Of a stretch of 64,000 bases of DNA, positions 26,503-34,297 are shown one piece after another. The notes beneath the pieces are model-generated. The model was not told the origin of the DNA. It worked only from the letters and a program-made list of their open reading frames with translations, and did no database searches. Numbering within the stretch: position 1 is the first letter of the stretch; every line of letters begins with the position of its first letter. The stretch is from Alphaproteobacteria bacterium (GTDB taxonomy: Bacteria > Pseudomonadota > Alphaproteobacteria > RF32 > CAG-239), in the NCBI GenBank assembly GCA_015062585.1, contig SUUJ01000001.1, forward strand, positions 1 through 64,000, in the 5' to 3' direction. A program made the translations under genes and the position numbers.

Positions 26503-27033
26503 ATGAAACTATATCACTATGTAGCCAGACCAAATACTGCTCAAAAACAAGGGATTTTATCCTTTGCCAAAAATCCTGACGCTGATTTGCGCTATTATTA
26601 CAAACGCTCGGGTGAAACCACTCACGAAGGCATTGTAAAATGGATGGAAAGCTGTTTTATAGGCAGAAGCCGAGCTATTCGCGGTTTTTCCGAACCGATT
26701 AAGTGGACTGAGAAAAGTATCAATATGTTTAAGCTTTTTATTGAAAATGCAGACCTTTTTTCAATAGATTTAAAAAAATTACAAGCAGACGGACTAATCG
26801 AAGCTGTTTATATAAGCCCTGCCATAAAGCCGGATTCAGATAACAATTTTCCGCAAAATGTTGATGAAGTATTAGTAAAATTAGCTTCAATTGACGATAT
26901 TGATACCTCGCCTGTGGACTGGTCTGTTTGTGACGAAGAGCTGGGGTTACGATTTTCCGTAGTTCCGTATTATCTGATTGTGGTAAAAGGTGGTGTTATT
27001 CCACCCGAATATCTGACAAAAGAAAGTAACTGA
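26503..27033 (+). CDS. Unknown protein, paralogue 2 of a pair
   Basis: A 176-residue relative of the preceding gene, 17 bases downstream with AAGGAG before the ATG. It begins KLYHYVARPNTAQKQGILSF, the form closest to the 'YHY...GIL' start of some ADP-ribosyltransferase-like proteins, and keeps a tryptophan-rich middle (KWMESCF...PIKW). The pair is probably one operon ended by a terminator. Its function is unknown; the ADP-ribosyl link is inference from motif and neighbours. Confidence 0.75.
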   Translation: MKLYHYVARPNTAQKQGILSFAKNPDADLRYYYKRSGETTHEGIVKWMESCFIGRSRAIRGFSEPIKWTEKSINMFKLFIENADLFSIDLKKLQADGLIEAVYISPAIKPDSDNNFPQNVDEVLVKLASIDDIDTSPVDWSVCDEELGLRFSVVPYYLIVVKGGVIPPEYLTKESN

Positions 27034-27082
27034 TTCATCATAAAACAAAGCAGGTATAGCAAATCAAGTTAAATATTATACA

Positions 27083-27118
27083 GAAGCGCCTTTTATCATT
27101 GAAGGTGTTTCTTGTTTG
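27083..27118 (+). terminator. Intrinsic terminator after the paralogue pair
   Basis: Stem GAAGCGCCTT with AAGGTGTTTC (two G-T pairs), followed by TTGTTTG. It separates the pair from the threonine leader. Confidence 0.65.
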
Positions 27119-27137
27119 TAGCTCTATGAAAAACAAA

Positions 27138-27166
27138 TTGACTTATCTTGCAAATTATGCTAAATA
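27138..27166 (+). promoter_or_regulatory. Promoter of the ThrRS2 leader
   Basis: TTGACT at 27138-27143, an exact 17-base spacer and TAAATA at 27161-27166. The predicted transcript start (about 27173) is only a few bases before the leader ORF's ATG at 27176, so that ORF would be translated from a leaderless or nearly leaderless 5' end. Confidence 0.7.
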
Positions 27167-27175
27167 TAAGTTGTT

Positions 27176-27286
27176 ATGATATACGAAGAAAACATTTTTT
27201 TTAATTCACTTCAACAGAACTTTAACAAAAGTTCTGCGTTTTCTTGCGCCCTTTTAACCTTGACCACAAACACCACCGCTTTTTAA
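27176..27286 (+). CDS. Threonine-rich leader peptide (36 codons)
   Basis: An uninterrupted ORF of 36 codons whose end reads T-L-T-T-N-T-T-A-F, with Thr at positions 28, 30, 31, 33 and 34, then TAA. It ends 81 bases before a threonyl-tRNA synthetase gene, as in classical amino-acid leader peptides. There is no ribosome site, but the promoter puts the transcript start almost at the ATG. A 9-bp hairpin (27215-27236) lies within it, and another (27274-27292) covers Thr33, Thr34 and the stop. Start-codon use is inferred. Confidence 0.6.
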   Translation: MIYEENIFFNSLQQNFNKSSAFSCALLTLTTNTTAF

Positions 27287-27367
27287 GCGGTGATAATTCT
27301 TATTCTCTGGATTTTATATCCATACAAGCAATTTTTAAGTGTAACAAATTTGGTAAAGGTTTAAAAA
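27252..27367 (+). promoter_or_regulatory. Candidate translational attenuator of ThrRS2
   Basis: The leader's Thr28-Thr30 codon region (27252-27265) is complementary at 12 of 14 positions to 27352-27365, which contains the ThrRS2 ribosome site AAAGG (27355-27359). The core is AACCTT against AAGGTT. A ribosome stalled on those Thr codons would keep the ribosome site open; one that reaches the stop would let the two strands pair. The hairpin at 27274-27292 (CACCGCT/AGCGGTG) could act as a spacer or antagonist. There is no clear T run, so transcription termination is less likely than translational control. Confidence 0.55.
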
Positions 27368-28642
27368 ATGAATAATATTATAAACGAAAAACAAAGCATT
27401 TCCGAAAACGATCATCGTCGTATCGGAAAAGAATTGGATTTATTTTCTTTTAGTGAGTATGTAGGTTCCGGATTGGCTTTATGGCATCCTAACGGAGCAA
27501 TTATACGCAATGAAATCGAATCTTTTTGGAAAAAGGAACACCAAAAAGCCGGGTATAAGTATGTATATTCTCCCATTGTCGGATTAAAACAACTATGGGA
27601 AAAATCAGGACATTTGGAGCATTTTGCCGATTGTATGTATCCGCCGATGGATATGTCATTAAAAGACAAGAAAGAACAGGGCGCTTACTATGTTAAGCCG
27701 ATGAGCTGTCCTTTTCATGTGGCAATTTATAATTCATCCGTTCATTCATATAAGGAGCTACCGATTAAATATTGTGAATTGGGCAATGTATATCGTTACG
27801 AAGCCTCCGGTGGCTTACAGGGATTATTGCGGGTTCGCTGTATTTCGCAAGATGATGCTCATATTATTTGTCGTCAGGACCAGTTTATGGAAGAGCTTTC
27901 CAAAGTTTTTGATTTCGGTTTTGCTTTCAATAAAGCCTTTGGATATGATAAGTTCAAAGTTTATTTTTCCGTTCGAGATTTAGACGGCAAAAAAGATAAA
28001 TATATCGATAATGAACCGATTTGGAAAATGGCGGAGCAATCCATTGAACAAGTTCTAAAAGACAAAAATATTTCTTATGATATAGATGTCGGAGGCGCCA
28101 AGTTTTACGGTCCGGCAATAGATGTCAAAGCAGTTGATAAAAACGGCAAAGAATGGCAATGTATGACGATACAATTAGATATGAATTTGCCGGAAAAATG
28201 GGGAATGTATTATATCGGTGAAGATGGGCAAAAACATATACCGATTATGTTACATCGCGCCATTTTGGGTTCTATCGAACGATTTATCGGCGTTTATTTG
28301 GAACAATGTGAAGGCAAACTTCCGGTGTGGTTATCGCCTGTTCAGGTAAAGATATTACCAATATCCGACAGACATCAAAACGCAGTTGCGAAGCTTCAAG
28401 AAAAGCTGTCGGAAAATGACATACGAGCCGAAATAGATAATTCCGGCAACTCGATATCTTATCAAATCAGAGATGCGGTTAAAAAGAAGATTCCATATCT
28501 TATTGTGATTGGCGATAAAGAAGTGGAAAATAACTGTATTTCCGTTCGGTTAAGAAACGGCGAGCAGATAAATAATATTTCGCTTGCTGATTTTATCAAA
28601 CGAGTATCCGAAAAAATAAAAAACAAAAGTTTTGATTTGTAA
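27368..28642 (+). CDS. Second threonyl-tRNA synthetase, lacking TGS and editing domains
   Basis: A 424-residue ThrRS made only of the class II catalytic core and the anticodon-binding domain. Its start aligns with about residue 240 of the full-length ThrRS at 9199-11124 (DHRRIGKELDLFSF against DHRKLGRDMDLFHF). VKPMSCP, RYEASGGLQGLLRVR, QDDAHI and the C-terminal domain are intact. Without the editing domain it cannot clear Ser-tRNA-Thr itself and must rely on the other enzyme. The leader suggests induction by threonine or charged-tRNA shortage; drug resistance is another possibility. Confidence 0.93.
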   Translation: MNNIINEKQSISENDHRRIGKELDLFSFSEYVGSGLALWHPNGAIIRNEIESFWKKEHQKAGYKYVYSPIVGLKQLWEKSGHLEHFADCMYPPMDMSLKDKKEQGAYYVKPMSCPFHVAIYNSSVHSYKELPIKYCELGNVYRYEASGGLQGLLRVRCISQDDAHIICRQDQFMEELSKVFDFGFAFNKAFGYDKFKVYFSVRDLDGKKDKYIDNEPIWKMAEQSIEQVLKDKNISYDIDVGGAKFYGPAIDVKAVDKNGKEWQCMTIQLDMNLPEKWGMYYIGEDGQKHIPIMLHRAILGSIERFIGVYLEQCEGKLPVWLSPVQVKILPISDRHQNAVAKLQEKLSENDIRAEIDNSGNSISYQIRDAVKKKIPYLIVIGDKEVENNCISVRLRNGEQINNISLADFIKRVSEKIKNKSFDL

Positions 28643-28650
28643 AATATACG

Positions 28651-28681
28651 CACCACCCGAAAGGGTGGTGTTGTTTTGTTT
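28651..28681 (+). terminator. Intrinsic terminator of ThrRS2
   Basis: Perfect CACCACCC-GAAA-GGGTGGTG hairpin followed by TTGTTTTGTTT. It abuts the first tRNA-Pro-tail repeat. Confidence 0.93.
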
Positions 28682-28829
28682 GTCGGAATGACTGGACACG
28701 AACTCACTCTTGCTTCGTAAGTTTCGCATTATAAAATGCTCAACAACTCTGCTTCGGTCGCCGGTTCTTTGTCCGCCGATACCAAACCACAAAAAAATCC
28801 TACCATAAGGGTAGGATTTTTATATGGTC
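28681..28829 (-). repeat. tRNA-Pro-tail repeat, copy 1
   Basis: About 149 bases. Read on the minus strand it is a hairpin terminator (AAATCCTACC type), a structured core containing GTTGAGCAT..ATGCGAAAC, and then a degraded copy of the tRNA-Pro 3' tail. The tail copy has two changes from the real tRNA end. Copies 2-4 lie at 29791, 30776 and 35726. Together with the ThrRS2 terminator it fills the gene-free stretch 28643-28992. Confidence 0.85.
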
Positions 28830-28992
28830 TAGCATAATAACTTAGTTTCGTGCTGAAAATACGCAAGAATATAAGCAGTTAGCCTGTAAAATAGTTGGAG
28901 GCCACCCAAAGGGAGTACTTTATGTTTTAATAGTTTATAAATAGTTATCTCATATAATGAGCTACATACCATCAATATAAGGAAGAAAAATT

Positions 28993-29781
28993 ATGAGAAA
29001 ATTTGGATTTAAATTATATAGTACAAACCTATATGATGCACCTAAATTGATAAAAGAATGTGCAGAATTTGCATCAAGCGTATCAGATTCTTTTATTGAA
29101 CTTATGGTTGTGCCAAGTTCTACGATTGCTGATTTAAGAAAAATAAAGGAGCAAATGTGCGATATTGAGGTAAGAATACATGCTCCGCATGACTCAATGG
29201 GTTTTGATCCCGGAAATAAAGAACTGGAACAACGAAATCAAAGTCTTGTAGCTTTAGCGCAAACAGCCGCTGATCTTTTTAATTCCCAAACAATAGTTGT
29301 TCATGCCGGATTAGGGCATGGTCAACTGTACATTGATGAAACAGTTAGGCAATTTAAGCTTTTTAATGACGCACGCATTGTAGTTGAAAATTTACCACAT
29401 TTAGATTATGGCACAGTACCTATGCATGGCTGTACACCTGAGGATATTTCATATATTATGCAAGAAAGCGGATGTGGTTTTTGTTTAGATTTTTCTCATG
29501 CTATTTGTGCAGCATACACACTAAATGTAAATATTGATGAACACTTAAAGAAATTTTTTAATTTAAATCCAACAGTTTATCACATGTGTGATGGTGATGT
29601 TACTCAAGCAAATGATTTGCATTTGCATTTTAGAGAAGGTAATTACCCCTTACCCCATTTCTTAAATGATTTTACTAATAAAGATGCCTATATCACTATG
29701 GAAACAAATATGAATATTGAACAAAGTTCAGACTTAAGAATACAAGATTATTTTTATCTAAAATCTATTCAAAATATATAA
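28993..29781 (+). CDS. Xylose-isomerase-like TIM-barrel protein
   Basis: A 262-residue protein resembling the AP-endonuclease-2/sugar-isomerase superfamily. It shows paired metal-ligand-type segments: VRIHAPHDSMGF (about 61-72), IVVHAGLGHGQ (about 101-111), IVVENLPH (about 133-140), GFCLDFSHA (about 158-166), YHMCDGD (about 197-203) and ITMETN near the end. Those His/Glu/Asp residues fit a metal-dependent isomerase or endonuclease. AAGGAAGAAA precedes the ATG. It is the only gene between repeat copies 1 and 2 and runs opposite to the tRNA. The substrate is unknown. Confidence 0.75.
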   Translation: MRKFGFKLYSTNLYDAPKLIKECAEFASSVSDSFIELMVVPSSTIADLRKIKEQMCDIEVRIHAPHDSMGFDPGNKELEQRNQSLVALAQTAADLFNSQTIVVHAGLGHGQLYIDETVRQFKLFNDARIVVENLPHLDYGTVPMHGCTPEDISYIMQESGCGFCLDFSHAICAAYTLNVNIDEHLKKFFNLNPTVYHMCDGDVTQANDLHLHFREGNYPLPHFLNDFTNKDAYITMETNMNIEQSSDLRIQDYFYLKSIQNI

Positions 29782-29790
29782 GTCAGTTTA

Positions 29791-29935
29791 AATGACCAGA
29801 CTCGAACTCACTCTTGCTTCGTAAGTTTCGCATTATAAAATGCTCAACAACTCCGCTTCGGTCACCGGTTCTTTGTCTATCAATACCAAGCCACAAAAAA
29901 ATCCTACCGCGAGAGTAGGATTTTTATATGGTCGG
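29791..29935 (-). repeat. tRNA-Pro-tail repeat, copy 2
   Basis: Same terminator-core-tail order as copy 1, about 145 bases. The tail copy is the most degraded, having lost part of the acceptor-stem sequence. The terminator stem carries compensating changes (GCGAGAGT in place of GCAAGGGT), so it still folds. Confidence 0.85.
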
Positions 29936-29961
29936 AGGCATCGTGCAATCCACGGACTTAA

Positions 29962-30408
29962 TTATGTTAGTGATTTTCTATAAAATCTCGTAGGAGCATC
30001 CCACAAATACATCCCCAAACCAATTTCTTCAAAACCAAATTTTTCATAGTATCCTATGTGTTCTGTTGCCAAAAATAAATTGCTATATCCCATATTTTTA
30101 ACGCGTTGGCACACATCATCAATCAATATCGAACTGTAGTGATTGCCACGATATTTTTCTCTGATAAACAATGTTCCCAACCATGGCGTATAGTTATGAT
30201 TATCTTTTACCAACTCTTTAGCTACAAGTGAATAATAGCCAATAATTTCTTTGTTTTGGGTTGCCACAACAATTTGCGGAAAGTCGCTAATAGACCAATC
30301 ATCAATCACATCGGTTAGCCAACCATAGGCTTCCGGCCATTCTTTTTGTAAAATTTCCAATAATTCGTCTGTCAGTTTTGAATTTTTGATAATTATTTCA
30401 AATTGCAT
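29962..30408 (-). CDS. GNAT-family N-acetyltransferase
   Basis: A 148-residue acetyltransferase using acetyl-CoA. The core has the LGTLFIREKYRGNHYSSILIDDVCQRV segment (about 80-106), which holds the CoA pyrophosphate-binding loop in its RGNHYS form, and the later YYEKFGFEEIGLGMYLWD strand region typical of small-molecule GNATs. The start at 30408 has AAGGA upstream. It is the only gene between repeat copies 2 and 3. The substrate is unknown; an antibiotic or metabolite is the usual guess. Confidence 0.88.
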   Translation of the reverse strand: MQFEIIIKNSKLTDELLEILQKEWPEAYGWLTDVIDDWSISDFPQIVVATQNKEIIGYYSLVAKELVKDNHNYTPWLGTLFIREKYRGNHYSSILIDDVCQRVKNMGYSNLFLATEHIGYYEKFGFEEIGLGMYLWDAPTRFYRKSLT

Positions 30409-30702
30409 ATTTTGTCCTTCATGTTTTAAATTACATATCAGTAAGATGAAAGTCAAGCAGTTTAATATAGAAGAAATGTTAGTCCGTATAAATTATAAGG
30501 ATAGGCTATTTTTAAAACATATTATACATATCACATTAAGTTATTGAAAACAAAAGAAAAAGTCGCCATTTCTGACGACTTGTAAAATCTGGTCAGAAGT
30601 CATTGGATTGGTGCGCTTTGCTTGCCGCACTGGCGCTCATAAACCTTCGGTTTACCGCGATACTTCCGTCTCGCTTTCGCTGGTAGTCAAACCAACTTCT
30701 TC

Positions 30703-30776
30703 GTTGGTTCAAATCCAACCCACTTCATGGTAATAAAACAAAAAGAGGCACCACAAGGGCACATCTTTTGTTTTAT
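30703..30776 (+). other. Orphan tRNA 3'-tail-like sequence plus terminator
   Basis: GTTGG-TTCAAAT-CCAAC is a perfect tRNA T-arm, followed by an acceptor-strand-like CCACTTC. No matching 5' half, anticodon arm or CCA end is present, so it is not a functional tRNA. A hairpin terminator with AAAACAAAAG / CTTTTGTTTT arms follows. A GC-rich, hairpin-forming stretch (about 30595-30700) precedes it, matching the core-tail-terminator order of the tRNA-Pro and tRNA-Glu repeats but built on a different tRNA. I see no gene in 30409-31279. Confidence 0.6.
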
Positions 30777-31051
30777 GGTCGGAATGACTGGACTCGAACT
30801 CACTCTTGCTTCGTAAGTTTCGCATTATAAAATGCTCAACAACTCCGCTTCGGTCACTTGTTTTGTAAAAGTTTTTATCGCCGTTTTACACCGGCTCAAA
30901 AATTTAACAAAACTACGCCACTTGCGGTAAAAACAACAAGAGCAGTTGTTGTTTTTATCCTCGTGCCTCTATCAAGGTCGTCGGTTCTTTGTCCGCCAAT
31001 ACCAAACCACAAAAAAATCCTACCGCAAGGGTAGGATTTTTATATGGTCGG
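30776..31051 (-). repeat. tRNA-Pro-tail repeat, copy 3, interrupted
   Basis: The tail copy is intact and the terminator is perfect, but the core is split by about 119 foreign bases (30857-30975). The insert carries its own AACAAC..GTTGTT hairpin, and a GGTC-like tetramer is found at both junctions. This is the only interrupted copy. From 31052 to 31279 I see no gene. Confidence 0.8.
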
Positions 31052-31279
31052 GTTGCCCCCCTCTAAACAAGAAAACGGATACCACTTTTTTAGCGCACAA
31101 AATTGAGGGCCATTTCCCCCTTATTTTATAAGGCTTTGAAGCACATTTTCAAAACGCAGAGAGCAACAGTTCTAATCCGAACTGGTGGGGTTGACATTTT
31201 GATACTGCCCGCTGCGTATAAAGTGTATTTTTTCTTTCAAAAACAATGACATATACTGACAGCCTTGTTAGAACTTGAT

Positions 31280-32950
31280 TTATGCGTCTTCATTTTCATC
31301 TATCTTTATATCTATCAAATCTTTAATCTCATTACCCTTAAATAAATTATTCATAGAAAATTTCGTTTTTAATTCATCTTTCTTTTTATCAATTATATCG
31401 TTTAATAAAGATACCGCAGAGTCATATTTTTGATTTAACTCTAAGTTTTTAAAGTTGATTTTTCCATTTGTAATTTTATTATCCAGTTTCTTCATTGTAT
31501 AGATAATAGAATACCATGCATGTTTTATAAAACTCGTGTCTGTTTGTTCGTCCTTTTTCTTGTAAAGAAATTTTGAAATTTCATAGCATCTCTTTAATTT
31601 TAAGAAAATATCATTGCATGCAGTTTCCTCCGAAAACACTTTATCAAAATATTTTTTATATATCGATTTTTTACTTAATTTTGCTTTAGCTGGGTCATCT
31701 TCATATAGAGATGCATATAACTGTAATAAATATTCAACATTAATGGTATCATTATAATAGACGATATCCTCTCCTCTTTTAGTTAGTAATCCGATACCAT
31801 CTTCTGAAAATTTTTGTTTAATTTGATTCTGAAGCTCATTGTTAGCATTAAGGTCAACAATATCAATTTTATTTTGAGAATTTGTTGCTTTAGCGATTTG
31901 AATAGCAAAATCTGAAGGAGCTTTGCAAATTCGAATTAAAATCCCAGCGATATTAAAATTCGGATTCTTTTCATCCTTTTTGTATATATTATACAGTATA
32001 GATGTGGTTTGTCCTCCATTAACTATGCTAGGATTTTTCATAGAGATTTTAGAAAATCCAGTTCCTGTTGGAATAACAGTGTAATCGGTACAAATAATTG
32101 TTATACCATTATTTAAAAAACTGAACTTTTTAGGATTTTGCAAGAAAGTGTCTTCAATATCTTTATTAATCTGACTTTTCTTTAAACAAAATCTGACATT
32201 ACTTTCTAATAATCCCTCTCTTCCATATTGTTCATAAAATTTCATAAGATCACTAGCTGAACAAGAGGCCACCATCCCATCAATATTTATATCCTCTACT
32301 TCAAAAATCCTATCTGTTTTATCAGCACGAGAAGTATTTTTTGCTTCTTTTAAATTGCAAATTAGTTCTGCATTATTAATTTTTTCCACTTTTCCAAATT
32401 TTGTAGCATCAATGAAATAACAATTTATATTATACTGTTCGGCTTCTTGAATTTCTTTTAATAATTTATGCCCATCGCAAATGATGCCATTTGTTGCAAA
32501 ATAAAAATTTACTTTTATATCAGAAATATCCTCTTCTTTTAATTCTGTTCTATATTGTGTTAATTTTTCTTGTAATATTGGTGATGCATTTTCTAATTTT
32601 TGTCCCCTAACAATAGTTATCGCTGTATTTAAACATAATTTAATTTCATCAATCGAAAATGTCTTTGTTGTTCCAGCTTCCTTTTTATATTTTGATTGAA
32701 TTAAAATCAACTCAGGAATGTTTCCCTCAGGATTATAATAAAAAGCATCTATTTTACAGTCATCAGAGCCATCTGTTAAGCTATCAAACGCATCCTCAAA
32801 GGATAATTGGTAATATTCTTCTAAAACAGACATACAAATAGCCATACTATATGCTTTATTATCATCTTTTTGTGTTTTAGATGTGATAAAATCCTTATTT
32901 TTATTAATTAAGCTAGTAAATTTATTTAGTTGAGTTTTATTGATAGACAT
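31280..32950 (-). CDS. AIPR-family abortive-infection/phage-resistance protein
   Basis: A 556-residue cytoplasmic protein of the AIPR family. An N-terminal segment with SLTDGSDDCKIDAFYY and LILIQSKYKKE (about 60-95) looks like a PD-(D/E)xK-type nuclease core (D..D, then QSK). The middle has the family NPSIVNGGQTTSILYNI segment (about 305-321). The start at 32950 is set by GAAAGAG upstream and the loss of an unsupported extension. It lies 34 bases after the restriction nuclease gene and is the fourth gene of the defence operon. Confidence 0.85.
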   Translation of the reverse strand: MSINKTQLNKFTSLINKNKDFITSKTQKDDNKAYSMAICMSVLEEYYQLSFEDAFDSLTDGSDDCKIDAFYYNPEGNIPELILIQSKYKKEAGTTKTFSIDEIKLCLNTAITIVRGQKLENASPILQEKLTQYRTELKEEDISDIKVNFYFATNGIICDGHKLLKEIQEAEQYNINCYFIDATKFGKVEKINNAELICNLKEAKNTSRADKTDRIFEVEDINIDGMVASCSASDLMKFYEQYGREGLLESNVRFCLKKSQINKDIEDTFLQNPKKFSFLNNGITIICTDYTVIPTGTGFSKISMKNPSIVNGGQTTSILYNIYKKDEKNPNFNIAGILIRICKAPSDFAIQIAKATNSQNKIDIVDLNANNELQNQIKQKFSEDGIGLLTKRGEDIVYYNDTINVEYLLQLYASLYEDDPAKAKLSKKSIYKKYFDKVFSEETACNDIFLKLKRCYEISKFLYKKKDEQTDTSFIKHAWYSIIYTMKKLDNKITNGKINFKNLELNQKYDSAVSLLNDIIDKKKDELKTKFSMNNLFKGNEIKDLIDIKIDENEDA

Positions 32951-32984
32951 ACTATATCTCTTTCGCTTTATTTGATTGCAAAAA

Positions 32985-33524
32985 CTATTTCTCAGGAACA
33001 GGTAAACCAAATTTGCTCAAAGGAATGTACTCAAAGTAATAAGAACATCCAACAGAAATGATGTACTCTAAGACATCTTTGTATTGCTTCTGCTTGAACC
33101 AATCACTTAGTAAATAAATGTACTCTACTTCCATATTAAGTTGTGATAACAATTTCTTATATTGTTTTTTCTTGAAATCGCAAGTTTGCAGTTTTTCATC
33201 AACAGAACCAGCAACTTTTTGAAATTTACATTCTATAACAAAAAATGTATTATTCACAACTACATAAATAGAATCATCTGGTAAAAGCTTTTTAGATAAA
33301 ATGGATGCATAATCAACCTCTCTATAATCTAAAAATTTATAAAGTGCGTTTTTCTTGAAAATAGAGGCAACCTGTTCACCATTATACAATACATCAATCC
33401 AACCTAATTTATTTGGACAGCATGAATATCCTTCTTGATTACATAAAAAGGTTTGTAAATCTGTTTTACCTTCAAAGATCAAACCTGTTTTTGTGTTTGC
33501 TCCGCCAATTCCGTTTTCTTTCAT
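32985..33524 (-). CDS. Small type II restriction endonuclease, PD-(D/E)xK type
   Basis: A 179-residue protein with a PD-(D/E)xK core: DDSIYVVVNNTFFVIECKFQKVAGSVDEKL (about 81-110) supplies the D...ExK triad. The conserved N terminus begins ENGIGGANTKTGLIFEGKTDL. It overlaps the methyltransferase gene by 4 bases (ATGA) with a strong GGAGGT site. By position it equals dpnB, but it is far shorter than DpnII and not visibly similar to it. GATC specificity is inferred only from the methyltransferases. Confidence 0.8.
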   Translation of the reverse strand: MKENGIGGANTKTGLIFEGKTDLQTFLCNQEGYSCCPNKLGWIDVLYNGEQVASIFKKNALYKFLDYREVDYASILSKKLLPDDSIYVVVNNTFFVIECKFQKVAGSVDEKLQTCDFKKKQYKKLLSQLNMEVEYIYLLSDWFKQKQYKDVLEYIISVGCSYYFEYIPLSKFGLPVPEK

Positions 33525-34297
33525 TTATTACCTCCTTTTACAGCAGACAGTCTTTTTTCTGCAAGTTCTACAAATTCTTTTTCTTTTTCGATACCAACAA
33601 ATTTTCTGTTATGTTTCAATGCAGCAACTCCAGTTGTTGCACTACCCATAAAGGGATCTAAAATTAAATCTCCTTCATTTGTTGATGCTAAAATAATTCT
33701 TTTTAATAAATCCAACGGTTTTTGGGTTGGATGTTTGCCAAAAGTCTTTTCGCTTTTCTTGGGTGTTCCAATAGCCCAAACACTTCTCATCTGCGTATTA
33801 GGTTTTTTAATAAAGTCAGACGAAAAATCTCCGTTTTTCATGAGCTCATAATTAAAGGTATGCTTTGTTTTTTTATCTTTTCTTGCCCAAATCAATGTTT
33901 CATGACTGGCAGTAAAATACCTACAACACATATTAGGACTAGCATTCGGTTTAAACCAAGAAATATCGTTTAATATATGGTACCCCAATAACTGCATTGC
34001 AAAACCGCAAGAATAAATACTGTGATAAGTGCCTGACACCCAAAGAGTTCCGTTTTTCTTTAAAACTCTTTTACAAGCAGATAGCCATCTTTTATGAAAT
34101 TCAAAATCTTGTTCAAATCCTTGACTTTTATCCCATTTGCCTTTGTTGACAGAAACGACTTGTCCGTTTTGACAGGTAATACCGCCATTTGATAACATAT
34201 ATGGCGGATCTGCAAAAATCATATCAAAAGTATTTTCTGGAATGGTTTCCAAAATTTTTAAACAATCATCATGATATAATCGGTAGTTTTTCATCAT
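33521..34297 (-). CDS. DpnA-type adenine methyltransferase
   Basis: A 258-residue beta-class N6-adenine methyltransferase. The catalytic DPPYMLSNGG (about 31-40) comes before the AdoMet-binding DPFMGSATTG (about 214-223). GQVVSVNKGKWDK, CRYFTASHETLIWARK and GKHPTQKPLDLLKRII match DpnA/MboIB, the second methyltransferase of GATC systems. It overlaps both neighbours by 4 bases. A close paralogue lies outside the array at 53221-54003. Note GSATTG here against the usual GSGTTG. Confidence 0.9.
   Translation of the reverse strand: MMKNYRLYHDDCLKILETIPENTFDMIFADPPYMLSNGGITCQNGQVVSVNKGKWDKSQGFEQDFEFHKRWLSACKRVLKKNGTLWVSGTYHSIYSCGFAMQLLGYHILNDISWFKPNASPNMCCRYFTASHETLIWARKDKKTKHTFNYELMKNGDFSSDFIKKPNTQMRSVWAIGTPKKSEKTFGKHPTQKPLDLLKRIILASTNEGDLILDPFMGSATTGVAALKHNRKFVGIEKEKEFVELAEKRLSAVKGGNK

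Noticed and set aside
27083-27367. T-box riboswitch upstream of the second ThrRS
   Set aside because: No T-box bulge sequence or specifier-loop hairpin is visible, and the Thr-codon leader ORF explains the region better.
27368-28642. Second ThrRS as a decaying pseudogene
   Set aside because: The frame is intact with all catalytic motifs, its own promoter, ribosome site and terminator.
31140-31230. Possible tRNA T-arm at the CAGTTC/GAACTG inverted repeat
   Set aside because: The loop does not fit the T-loop consensus and no acceptor or anticodon arm accompanies it.
33521-34297. CcrM-type GANTC methyltransferase
   Set aside because: The SNGG, VNKGKWD and CRYFTASHETL segments fit DpnA, and the C-terminal domain of CcrM is missing.
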